A DNA stretch of 64,000 nt, from assembly GCF_018129995.1 (NCBI RefSeq), contig NZ_JAFCKS010000002.1, positions 186,001 through 250,000 on the forward strand, read 5' to 3'. The position numbers and the translations under genes are program-made. Every line of letters starts with the position of its first letter. The first letter of the stretch is position 1. Source of the DNA: Bradyrhizobium sp. SZCCT0153 (lineage in GTDB: Bacteria; Pseudomonadota; Alphaproteobacteria; Rhizobiales; Xanthobacteraceae). Below the pieces are notes generated by a model. That model searched no databases, had not been told where the DNA came from, and was given only the letters and a program-made list of their open reading frames with translations. Below are positions 25,532 through 33,353 of this stretch, piece after piece.

Positions 25532-27295
25532 ATGGATCATCTTTCTGGATACGCGCGCAGGCCATTTGCCTTTGTCTTGCGCTATCTGCGGCGACGTCTG
25601 GCCTCACACCTGGTTATCCTGACCGCTGTCGTTGCAGCCGTCGCCTGCTCCGTGGGCACGCAATATGGCGTCAAATCACTGGTCGATGCTCTGTCGGCGG
25701 GACCATCGCATGGTGGCAGCGTATGGCTGGCATTCATTCTGCTCATGTCGCTGATCGCCGCGGACAACTTCCTCTGGCGGATCGCGAGCTGGACAGCGAG
25801 CTTTACCTTCGTTCGGGTCACGGGCGATTTGCGTCGTGACATATTTCGTCATCTGACCGGGCATGCGCCGAGCTATTTCTCGGACCGGATGCCGGGCATG
25901 CTGACCAGCCGCATTACGGCCACATCCAATGCCGTGTTCACGGTCGAGAACATGTTCGTCTGGAATGTGTTGCCGCCGTGCATTGCCACAGTTGCGGCGA
26001 TCGGCTTGATTGGAACCGTCAGTCCCTACATGGCGCTTGGCCTGATCGTGATCGCGGGCGGCATGGTGGCCGCCATGTTCCGTCTCGCCGCGGCCGGCAA
26101 GCCGCTCCACGACGACTTCGCCGACAAGGCCGCTGTCGTCGACGGCGAGATGATCGACGTCATCAGCAACATGCCTCTGGTCCGCGCCTTCTGCGGCATC
26201 CGCCATGAGCACGAGCGGTTTGACGCCACTGTGAACCGGGAACTTACGGCGCGAAGCCGCAGTCTGCGTTATCTGGAGAAGCTGCGCCTGCTGCATGCCG
26301 CCGTGACCGTGCTGCTGACCGTCGCCTTGATGGCGTGGGCGGTCACGCTCTGGCAACAGGGCGAGGCGACCACAGGCGACGTCGTGCTGGTCTGTACGCT
26401 CGGGATTTCGATCCTCAGTGCGACGCGCGACCTCGCCGTGGCGCTGGTCGATGTCACCCAGCATGTCGCGCGCCTGACCGAGGCGATCGCGACGCTGCTC
26501 GTGCCGCATGAGCTGCGCGATCATCCCGAGGCAGAGCCGTTGGTCAAGAACGGCGCCGCGATCGCGTTCAACAACGTCACCTTCGGCTATCCCGGCGGCG
26601 AGAAGATCTTCGAACGGTTCAGCCTGCGGCTGCAGCCCGGCCAGCGTGTCGGCCTGGTCGGCCAGTCCGGCGGCGGCAAGTCTACGCTGTTCACCCTGCT
26701 GCAGCGCTTCTACGACGTCGACGAGGGCAGTGTCACCGTCGACGGCCAGGACATTTCCATGGTGACCCAGCTCAGCCTGCGGGATGCCATCTCCGTGGTG
26801 CCGCAGGACATCTCCTTGTTCCATCGTTCGATCCGCGAGAACATCCGCTACGGCAGGTCCAATGCGACCGACGACGAGGTGCTGCGCGCGGCGATCGCGG
26901 CGCGCTGCGACTTCATCGACAGCCTGCCGGAAGGCCTCGACACCATGGTCGGCGACCGCGGAGTCAAGGTGTCCGGCGGCCAGCGCCAGCGTATCGCGAT
27001 CGCACGCGCCTTCCTCAAGGACGCGCCGATCCTGCTGCTGGACGAGGCGACCGCCGCTCTCGACAGCGAATCGGAGGAAGCCATTCGCGAGGCGCTGTCG
27101 CGCCTGATGCGCGGGCGGACCGTGATCGCGATCGCGCATCGGCTGGCAACGCTGCGGAATTTCGACCGCGTGGTCGTGCTGAAGGGTGGTAAGATCATCG
27201 AGGACGGCTCGCCCGAGCGTCTGATGCAGGGCCACGGGCCCTATCGTGAGCTGGTCACGCAGGAAATGAGCCGGCTCGCGCAAGCGGCCGCGTAA
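25532..27295 (+). CDS. ABC exporter, fused membrane and ATPase domains
   Basis: A 587-residue half-transporter of the type IV exporter class. Residues 15-310 form a six-helix membrane domain and residues 345-580 the ATPase. Walker A is GQSGGGKST, the signature is VSGGQRQRIAIARA, Walker B is ILLLDEATAALDS, and the switch His lies in IAIAHRLATL. It would act as a homodimer to export a lipid, peptide or polysaccharide precursor. ATG 25532 is chosen; an upstream in-frame TTG at 25502 adds ten residues without clear support. Next to a GT4 gene and a debranching-like enzyme it may serve envelope or carbohydrate traffic, but that is inference. Confidence 0.85.
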   Translation: MDHLSGYARRPFAFVLRYLRRRLASHLVILTAVVAAVACSVGTQYGVKSLVDALSAGPSHGGSVWLAFILLMSLIAADNFLWRIASWTASFTFVRVTGDLRRDIFRHLTGHAPSYFSDRMPGMLTSRITATSNAVFTVENMFVWNVLPPCIATVAAIGLIGTVSPYMALGLIVIAGGMVAAMFRLAAAGKPLHDDFADKAAVVDGEMIDVISNMPLVRAFCGIRHEHERFDATVNRELTARSRSLRYLEKLRLLHAAVTVLLTVALMAWAVTLWQQGEATTGDVVLVCTLGISILSATRDLAVALVDVTQHVARLTEAIATLLVPHELRDHPEAEPLVKNGAAIAFNNVTFGYPGGEKIFERFSLRLQPGQRVGLVGQSGGGKSTLFTLLQRFYDVDEGSVTVDGQDISMVTQLSLRDAISVVPQDISLFHRSIRENIRYGRSNATDDEVLRAAIAARCDFIDSLPEGLDTMVGDRGVKVSGGQRQRIAIARAFLKDAPILLLDEATAALDSESEEAIREALSRLMRGRTVIAIAHRLATLRNFDRVVVLKGGKIIEDGSPERLMQGHGPYRELVTQEMSRLAQAAA

Positions 27296-27351
27296 ATCGA
27301 CAGTCGCGTTCGAGTCGTTTGCGTCTTGAAACAAGCGCAGGGGAGCAGCCC

Positions 27352-29556
27352 ATGGCGGCCGAAGCCGTAACACAACTCGTCTCGGTGACCCGGACCTCGG
27401 AACAGGTCGCCGAGCAGCCTTTCTATATTCCGATGACGGGGCCATCGGCGCGACCGCGGCGCTCGCTCAAGCATGACGATACGTTCATCGTGCTCGACAG
27501 CCACGGCGACATCGGCGCGTCCGCGGGCGGGCCGGACGGCCTTTTCAACCAGGACACGCGCTACCTGGCGAGGCTCGAACTCGTGCTCGACGATCTCCAG
27601 CCGCTGCTGCTCGGCTCGAACCTGCGCGACGACAATTCGGCGCTGACCGTCGATCTCACCAACCCAGACATCTACCGCGGTGGCAGCCTGGTGCTGCAGA
27701 AGGACCTGCTGCACATCGTGCGCACGATCTTCCTGTGGCGCGGCACGGCCTATCAGCGCATCGGCGTGCAGAACCATGGCGACCGGTGCGCCAGCTTCGA
27801 GCTGACGCTGCTGTTCGGCAACGACTTTGCCGATCTGTTCGAGGTCCGCGGCGAGCGCCGTCCGCGCCGCGGCATCGGCTCGAGCCGGCTGTTGGGTCCG
27901 ACCGACGTGCTGTTCGATTATCGCGGTCTCGATGACGCCGAGCGGACCACCGGCCTGCACTTCGACCCGCGCCCGACCAAGCTGTCGGTGAACGCCGCGA
28001 CCTGGCAGCTCGAACTCGACCCGCATCAGTCGAAATCACTGTTCGTCGCCGTCTCCTGCAACCGGCCGATCGCGGAGAAGCCGGCGCGCTTTTTCAGGGG
28101 GTTGCTCGCCCATCGCCGCGAGATGCGGCAATCGACGATGGGGGCGGCCAGCATCGAGACCTCCAACAACATCTTCAACGAGGTGCTGTGCCAGGCCATG
28201 GCCGACCTCAACATGCTGATGACGGAGACGCCGCAGGGGCGCTATCCCTATGCGGGGATTCCCTGGTACTCGACGACGTTCGGCCGCGACGGGCTGATCA
28301 CTGCGTTGCAGATGCTGTGGGTCGACCCGCGGATCGCCAAGGGCGTGCTGCGGCGGCTCGCGCATTTCCAGGCGAAGGCGGTCGATCCGCTCGCGGATGC
28401 CGCGCCCGGAAAGATTCTGCACGAGATGCGTGGCGGCGAGATGGCGGCGCTGCGCGAGGTGCCGTTCGCGCAATATTACGGCAGCGTGGATTCCACCGCG
28501 TTGTTCGTCCTGCTCGCCGGCAGCTATTTCGAACGCACCGGCGACGAGAAGACGCTGACCGAGCTGTGGCCGGCGATCGAGGCCGGGCTGGCCTGGATCG
28601 ACGGTCCCGGCGACCCTGACAAGGATGGCTTCGTCGAATACCAGCGCGCCACGGAAAAGGGGCTTGCCAACCAGGGCTGGAAGGATTCCTTCGATGCGAT
28701 CTTCCATGCCGACGGCCAGCTTGCGGAGGGCAATCTCGCGCTGGCCGAGGTGCAGGGGTACGTCTTCGCCGCCAAGCAGCTCGCCGCGCGCTGCGCCCTG
28801 TGGCTCGGCAAGCCCGATCTCGCCGGCAAGCTCGAGGCGGAGGCAAAGGCGCTGGCGGAGCGGTTCGAGGCCGCGTTCTGGTGCGAGGAGCTCGGCACCT
28901 ACGCGCTCGCGCTCGATGGCAAGAAGCGGCCCTGCAAGGTGCGGACCTCGAATGCCGGTCAGGTCCTGTTCAGCGGCATGGTCAGCGAGGACCGTGCGCG
29001 CCTCGTCGCCGCCGATTTGATGCGGCCGCATTTCTTCTCGGGCTGGGGCATCCGCACCGTCGCTGTCGGCGAGGTACGCTACAATCCGATGTCCTATCAT
29101 GACGGCTCGATCTGGCCGCACGACAACGCGCTGATCGCGCTCGGGCTTGCGCGCTACGGGCTCAAGCATTCGGTCGCGCATGTCTTCAAGGGGCTGTTCG
29201 ATGCCGCGACCTACATGGACCTGCGCCGGTTGCCCGAACTGTTCTGCGGCTTCCGGCGTGAAAAGCGGCGTGGCCCGACGCTCTATCCGGTCGCCTGCGC
29301 GCCGCAGGCCTGGGCCAGCGCGACGCCGTTCACGCTGCTGGAGGCGGCGCTGGGCATCGAGTTCGATGTGGCGCGCGGCGAGATTCGCCTGCGTAATCCG
29401 CATCTGCCGGCGTTCCTGCACGAGGTGATCCTGCGCGACCTGCGTCTGGGCGAGTCCAGCGTGGATCTGCGCGTCAGCCGCCACGGCGACGATGTGGCGC
29501 TGGAGGTGTTGCGCACGCGCGGCCGGATCCAGGTCTCGATCGTGCTGGCGCGCTAG
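27352..29556 (+). CDS. Amylo-alpha-1,6-glucosidase-like glycogen debranching enzyme
   Basis: A 734-residue protein with an N-terminal beta-sandwich (residues 25-240, opening DTFIVLDSHGDIG, then GLFNQDTRYLARLEL) of the GDE_N_bis type. A catalytic (alpha/alpha)6 barrel follows, with GIPWYSTTFGRDGLITALQ, QGWKDSFDAIFHADG and YNPMSYHDGSIWPHDNALI. The Asp and Glu residues in these segments are those expected for glycoside hydrolysis. The family acts on alpha-1,6 branches in glycogen-like glucans. The ATG follows an AGGGGAG site, 56 bp after the ABC exporter and on the same strand. Confidence 0.82.
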   Translation: MAAEAVTQLVSVTRTSEQVAEQPFYIPMTGPSARPRRSLKHDDTFIVLDSHGDIGASAGGPDGLFNQDTRYLARLELVLDDLQPLLLGSNLRDDNSALTVDLTNPDIYRGGSLVLQKDLLHIVRTIFLWRGTAYQRIGVQNHGDRCASFELTLLFGNDFADLFEVRGERRPRRGIGSSRLLGPTDVLFDYRGLDDAERTTGLHFDPRPTKLSVNAATWQLELDPHQSKSLFVAVSCNRPIAEKPARFFRGLLAHRREMRQSTMGAASIETSNNIFNEVLCQAMADLNMLMTETPQGRYPYAGIPWYSTTFGRDGLITALQMLWVDPRIAKGVLRRLAHFQAKAVDPLADAAPGKILHEMRGGEMAALREVPFAQYYGSVDSTALFVLLAGSYFERTGDEKTLTELWPAIEAGLAWIDGPGDPDKDGFVEYQRATEKGLANQGWKDSFDAIFHADGQLAEGNLALAEVQGYVFAAKQLAARCALWLGKPDLAGKLEAEAKALAERFEAAFWCEELGTYALALDGKKRPCKVRTSNAGQVLFSGMVSEDRARLVAADLMRPHFFSGWGIRTVAVGEVRYNPMSYHDGSIWPHDNALIALGLARYGLKHSVAHVFKGLFDAATYMDLRRLPELFCGFRREKRRGPTLYPVACAPQAWASATPFTLLEAALGIEFDVARGEIRLRNPHLPAFLHEVILRDLRLGESSVDLRVSRHGDDVALEVLRTRGRIQVSIVLAR

Positions 29557-29578
29557 CGGCGCGCCGGGAGGAGGGTGC

Positions 29579-30091
29579 ATGCGTATGGCCAGTTGGATCC
29601 TGAGCGTGGCGATCGTCGCGGGATTGACGGTCGCCGTATCGCGGGCCGCGGAGGAGCCACCCGCGACCGAAGCGAAAGCGCCGCCGACGGCACAGCCGCC
29701 GGCCTCATCGGTGCCCGTCACGCCGAAGGATGCCGCGCCACCGCCGTCGGTGACGATCATCGGCGCGAGCGACGCGCACGGCGTGCTTGGCCGTGACGTG
29801 CTCAGCGCGGCGAATGAGGGCATGGGCCGCATCGTCGACGTCATCGTCGATCGGAGCGGGCACGTGCGCGCCGCCGTGATCGACTTCGGCGGCTTCCTCG
29901 GCGTCGGCAGCCGCAAGATCGTGGTGGACTGGAACGCGATGCGGTTCGGCAAGATCGTCAACAAGAAGGACAGCATTACGCTGGAATTGACCAAGGCGCA
30001 GGTCGCGGCCGCGCCGGAATACAAGGAAGACGCGCCGATGGTGGTGCTCGGCGCGTCCGGCAGCCTGCAGCCGCTGCAAGCGATACAGTGA
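29579..30091 (+). CDS. Exported PRC-barrel domain protein
   Basis: A 170-residue protein with a signal peptide (MRMASWILSVAIVAGLTVAV, cleavage near SRAAE) and an Ala/Pro-rich linker to residue 55. A PRC-barrel runs from about residue 62 to 150 (VLGRDVLSAANEGMGRIVDV, VIDFGGFLGVGSRKIVVDW). Such domains in rhizobia are often stress-induced periplasmic proteins of unknown role. A GGGAGGAGGG ribosome site precedes the ATG, 22 bp after the debranching enzyme. It overlaps or nearly abuts the following MFS gene, so these genes appear co-transcribed. Confidence 0.8.
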   Translation: MRMASWILSVAIVAGLTVAVSRAAEEPPATEAKAPPTAQPPASSVPVTPKDAAPPPSVTIIGASDAHGVLGRDVLSAANEGMGRIVDVIVDRSGHVRAAVIDFGGFLGVGSRKIVVDWNAMRFGKIVNKKDSITLELTKAQVAAAPEYKEDAPMVVLGASGSLQPLQAIQ

Positions 30092-30114
30092 GGCACGGGG
30101 AGGGATGGCGGCCG

Positions 30115-31431
30115 GTGCTGTTGTCGGGGAAGCCCAAACATGCAGATCGCGAGGGCCGCGTTGAGCAGGACAACGTTTCGGCACCGCGGCCTGCGGGCAT
30201 TCCGGCGCCGTCGCGCCAGAGCCTGCGCGGCCTCGACTGGTTCATCTTCTTTCTCGCCGACGTCCAGACCGGATTCGGGCCTTTCATCGCGGTCTATCTG
30301 ACGACCCAGAAATGGACCCAGGTCGAGATCGGCCTCGTGCTGTCGATCGGCGGCATCGTCGCCCTGATCGGCCAGATGCCGGGCGGCGCGATCATCGATG
30401 CCGCGAAATCCGAGCGGCTGGTCGCAGGCCTCGCCATCGCGACCATCGGCTGCTGCGCGCTCGCCTATGCGGCGATGCCCATCTTTCCGGTGGTGGTGGC
30501 GGCCGCAACGCTGCACGCGGCGGCAAGCTGCGTGCTTGGACCGGCAATCGCGGCGATCAGCCTCGGCCTGGTCGGCCCGTTCGCGATCGGCGAACGTCTC
30601 GGCCGCAATGCGCGCTTTGCCTCGCTCGGCAACGGCGTCGCCGCCGCGGTGATGGGCACGGCCGGCTATCTGCTGTCGAGCCGCTCGGTGTTCCTGGTCA
30701 CCTTCCTGCTTGCGATCCCGACCCTGATCTCGCTGTCGCGCATCCGTGAAGAGGAAGTCGACATCGCGCGCTGTCACGGCGAACTGCCGCGCGAAGCGCC
30801 GGTTCCCGGCGACACCAATATCTGGCACCTGATCCGGCAGCGTCCGCTCATCGTCTTTGCGTTGAGCGTTCTGCTGCTGCAGCTCGCGAACGCCGCGATG
30901 ATGCCGCTGATGGCGAGCGCCGTGACGGCGCGGTCGAGCCAGTGGGCGACGGTGCTCGTCGCCTTTTGCATCGTCGTACCGCAGGCCATCGTGGCGCTGC
31001 TGTCGCCGACCGTCGGGCGCAAGGCGCAAGCCTGGGGCCGCCGGCCGCTGCTGCTGATCGGATTCGCCGCGCTGGCGATTCGCGGTCTGCTGTTCGCGAC
31101 GGTCCGCGACCCCTATCTGCTGGTGCTGGTGCAGGTGTTCGACGGCATCACCGCAGCGGTGTTCGCGGTGATGATCCCGCTGATCGTGGCCGACGTCGCC
31201 TTCGGCAGCGGCCATTTCAACCTCGCTCAGGGTATCGTCGGCACGGCAACGGGCATTGGCGCGTCGCTGAGCACGGCGCTGGGCGGCTATGTCAGCGACA
31301 AGTTCGGCAACGCCACCGCCTTCATCGGGCTGGCCGGCGTGGCTGGCGCCGGGCTTCTGCTGATCCTCCTCGTGATGCCGGAGACGCGGCGCATGGGCAT
31401 GATCGCGGCAAAAAAGGAAATGGCCGGCTGA
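30115..31431 (+). CDS. MFS transporter
   Basis: A 438-residue major facilitator with about twelve membrane segments. The N-terminal cytoplasmic tail is long (about 40 residues) before GLDWFIFFLADVQTGFGPFI. GQMPGGAIIDAAKSERL is the loop 2-3 motif, and a second motif-A-like segment LSPTVGRKAQAWGRRPL lies after helix 8. Substrate is not apparent. I chose GTG 30115, placed 10 bp after GGGGAGGG. A GTG at 30088 overlapping the PRC-barrel stop is the alternative. The stop codon lies in a 12-bp inverted repeat shared as terminator with fixK2. Confidence 0.8.
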   Translation: MLLSGKPKHADREGRVEQDNVSAPRPAGIPAPSRQSLRGLDWFIFFLADVQTGFGPFIAVYLTTQKWTQVEIGLVLSIGGIVALIGQMPGGAIIDAAKSERLVAGLAIATIGCCALAYAAMPIFPVVVAAATLHAAASCVLGPAIAAISLGLVGPFAIGERLGRNARFASLGNGVAAAVMGTAGYLLSSRSVFLVTFLLAIPTLISLSRIREEEVDIARCHGELPREAPVPGDTNIWHLIRQRPLIVFALSVLLLQLANAAMMPLMASAVTARSSQWATVLVAFCIVVPQAIVALLSPTVGRKAQAWGRRPLLLIGFAALAIRGLLFATVRDPYLLVLVQVFDGITAAVFAVMIPLIVADVAFGSGHFNLAQGIVGTATGIGASLSTALGGYVSDKFGNATAFIGLAGVAGAGLLLILLVMPETRRMGMIAAKKEMAG

Positions 31432-31449
31432 ACCAGGTCAGCCGGCCAT
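31411..31449 (-). terminator. Terminator of fixK2, bidirectional stem
   Basis: ATGGCCGGCTGA (31420-31431) and TCAGCCGGCCAT (31438-31449) form a perfect 12-bp stem with a 6-nt loop. Read from the fixK2 side, the stem is followed by TTTCCTTTTTT, a good intrinsic terminator. It also includes the stop codon of the convergent MFS gene. Confidence 0.75.
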
Positions 31450-31470
31450 GAGTGGACGGGGAAGAAGACG

Positions 31471-32169
31471 TCAGGCGTCGAGATGGTGCAGGCGCTGGCG
31501 GTTGCGAAGCACGATCTGGCGGGCGCCGGAGAAACCCAGAATCCCTTGGGCGTGAAGCTGCGACAGCGCGCGCGACACGGTCTCCAGCGTGAGGCCGAGA
31601 TAGTCGCCGATGTCGCGGCGGCACATCGGCAGCGCCATCATGCCGGCAACCGCGAGGCGGCGGTCCATTTCGAGCAGGAAGGTGGCAACGCGCTCCATTG
31701 CGGTCTTGCGGCCCAGGAGCAGCATGTGGTCTTCGGCGTGGCGAAGCTCGCCGGCGGTCATGGTCCATAGCTTGCGGGCGACCTGAACGTCGGTGCCGGC
31801 CGCCTTTTCCAGGCTCGCGCGCTTCACGAGGCGCACATTGGTGTCGATGATGGCCTCGGCAGCGAGGCGATGGGTGGGGCCGGATTCGAGGCCGAACACG
31901 TCGCCGGCAAGGTGGAAGGCGCCGATCTGGCGGCGGCCGTCGGAGAGGAGCTTGTAGCTGCGCACGGCGCCTGACACGACCTGGTAGACATATTCGGCCG
32001 GTTCGTCCTCGCCGTAGATCTCTTCTTCCTTGCGGTAGGAGAACTCGGTGGCGACGATGCCGACATGGCCCGCGATTGCGCCGAACTGGTCGGTGACGGG
32101 AAGGGCGGGGGCAATCTTGCCACCGATCTGGGTGTTGATCGCCTGGGTGTTGAGCGTCTGGGTCAGCAT
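31471..32169 (-). CDS. fixK2: FixK2, CRP/FNR-type activator of microaerobic genes
   Basis: A 232-residue regulator with an N-terminal cyclic-nucleotide-like beta-roll, a dimer helix near 120-150 and a C-terminal winged helix (CRRDIGDYLGLTLETVSRAL). With the start at ATG 32169, Cys183 falls where the oxidation-sensitive Cys of B. diazoefficiens FixK2 is known. DNA-contact residues L195, E196 and R200 match too. The GGAG ribosome site is 9 bp before this ATG and directly abuts the other ATG at 32178, which supports the shorter form. There are no FNR-type Fe-S cysteines, so it does not sense O2 itself. It is expected to act at TTGA-N6-TCAA sites in front of fixN and fixG and to depend on phosphorylated FixJ. 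Confidence 0.93.
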   Translation of the reverse strand: MLTQTLNTQAINTQIGGKIAPALPVTDQFGAIAGHVGIVATEFSYRKEEEIYGEDEPAEYVYQVVSGAVRSYKLLSDGRRQIGAFHLAGDVFGLESGPTHRLAAEAIIDTNVRLVKRASLEKAAGTDVQVARKLWTMTAGELRHAEDHMLLLGRKTAMERVATFLLEMDRRLAVAGMMALPMCRRDIGDYLGLTLETVSRALSQLHAQGILGFSGARQIVLRNRQRLHHLDA

Positions 32170-32253
32170 CTGCGCCATCTCCGTTGTGATGACGCCTTGG
32201 TACGCGGTATCGGGGGCTTCGAAAATTTCGCGAGATATCTTAAGGGGGGGGCC

Positions 32254-32272
32254 TTACGTAGAATCCCGTAGG
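32254..32272. promoter_or_regulatory. Candidate FixJ-binding site upstream of fixK2
   Basis: TTACGTAG (32254-32261) differs by one base from the rhizobial FixJ core I recall as GTAMGTAG. A related CCCGTAGG follows at 32265-32272. The pair lies 85-103 bp before the fixK2 ATG, in the only gap between fixK2 and the receiver gene. Confidence 0.35.
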
Positions 32273-32689
32273 TCAGTTTCCGCGCCTGGCCTGGATGGCG
32301 TGGCGGATGCGCTTGACCAGGTTTTCGTCGAGAAGCGGCTTCAAAATCACGTCCTTGACGCCCACGGCTGCCGCCCGGACCGAGATATTCCCGTCGGGAT
32401 AGCCGGTGATCAGGATCACGGGCGTGCCTTCGTCGGACTGGCGCAGCCGGCCGGCGAGCTCGATCCCGTTGATATCAGGCATCTTGTAGTCGATCACGTA
32501 GCAGTCCGCTCCGTGCGCGCCGCTGGCATTGAGCAGCGCGGTGCCGCTCCTGAAGGTCCGCACGGCGAAGCCGTCGGTTTCCAGCAGGAACCGCAGGGAT
32601 CCCAAGACGGCGGCGTCGTCATCGACCACAAAGACCGTGGGCTGTGTGGGGGACGGCAACCGCTCATGGTGCGAGCTGATCTCAATCAT
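32273..32689 (-). CDS. Single-domain response regulator between fixJ and fixK2
   Basis: A 138-residue receiver domain without an output domain. Acidic pocket residues lie in VFVVDDDAAVLGS, the phospho-acceptor is Asp67 in VIDYKMPD, the Thr/Ser switch is in LITGYP, and the conserved Lys is in ILKPLL. The same gene occupies this place in B. diazoefficiens (bll2758, to my recollection). It could be a phosphate sink or modulator of FixL-FixJ signalling; its role is not established from sequence. It lies 43 bp after fixJ and upstream of fixK2, on the same strand. Confidence 0.88.
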   Translation of the reverse strand: MIEISSHHERLPSPTQPTVFVVDDDAAVLGSLRFLLETDGFAVRTFRSGTALLNASGAHGADCYVIDYKMPDINGIELAGRLRQSDEGTPVILITGYPDGNISVRAAAVGVKDVILKPLLDENLVKRIRHAIQARRGN

Positions 32690-32732
32690 GATGCTTGGCT
32701 AGCACAGGGCGCGGGAAACGAGTTGACTTGCC

Positions 32733-33350
32733 TCAATCGTTCAGCATCCCGGCGCGCATGGCCAGCCGCACCAGTTCCGAGAGGCTGTTGGCCTGCATCT
32801 TGGTCATCACGTTGGCCCGGTAGACCTCGATGGTGCGCGGACTGATGTCGTATTCGCGGGCGATCAGCTTGTTGGAGAGGCCCGCGATCAGACCTTCCAT
32901 GACCTGGCGCTCCCGCGGACTCAAGGAGGCGACGCGGGCGGCGATATCCTGGGCGACGGCCTCGTTCTTGGCCGCAGGCTCGGCCTGGCGAATCGCGGCC
33001 TCGATCATGGTGAGAAGACGGTCGTCCTCGAACGGCTTCTCCAGGAAGTCGACGGCACCGAGCTTCATCGCCTCGACCGCCAGTGGCACATCGCCATGAC
33101 CGGTCATGATCAGGATGGGAAACGGGCTCGATTGCGCCTTCAGGCGCTTCAGAAGCTCGATTCCATCGAGGCCCGGCATGCGCACGTCGGAGACGATGCA
33201 GCCGAAGGCGAGGCCGGGCAGGGAATCGAGGAAGGCCTGGGCGTCGTCGAACAGGGTGACGCCGAAGCCGGCGGAATCCAGCAGGAAGTTCAGCGAATCC
33301 CGCATCGCCGCGTCGTCGTCGATGACGTAGACATGTCCCTTGGTCGTCAT
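32733..33350 (-). CDS. fixJ: FixJ, response regulator of the FixLJ oxygen-sensing system
   Basis: A 205-residue two-domain regulator. The receiver has DDD at 11-13, phospho-acceptor Asp55 (VSDVRMPG), Thr in LIMTGHG and Lys in FLEKPF. A LuxR-type helix-turn-helix follows a linker (LSPRERQVMEGLIAGLSNK, then ISPRTIEVYRANVM). Length and Asp position equal those of Bradyrhizobium FixJ. When phosphorylated by FixL under low O2 it dimerises and activates fixK2. The start lies 3 bp after the fixL stop, so the two are co-translated or nearly so. Confidence 0.95.
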   Translation of the reverse strand: MTTKGHVYVIDDDAAMRDSLNFLLDSAGFGVTLFDDAQAFLDSLPGLAFGCIVSDVRMPGLDGIELLKRLKAQSSPFPILIMTGHGDVPLAVEAMKLGAVDFLEKPFEDDRLLTMIEAAIRQAEPAAKNEAVAQDIAARVASLSPRERQVMEGLIAGLSNKLIAREYDISPRTIEVYRANVMTKMQANSLSELVRLAMRAGMLND

Positions 33351-33353
33351 TGA

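Noticed and set aside
28036..31215. A 1059-codon minus-strand open frame across the debranching, PRC-barrel and MFS genes
   Set aside because: It is antisense to three well-supported genes, is very rich in Arg, Gln, His and Asp, and shows no domain. Long antisense frames are expected at this GC content.
32178..32178. Outer ATG of fixK2 as the start
   Set aside because: The GGAG ribosome site directly abuts it, and the known Cys183 numbering fits only the inner ATG.
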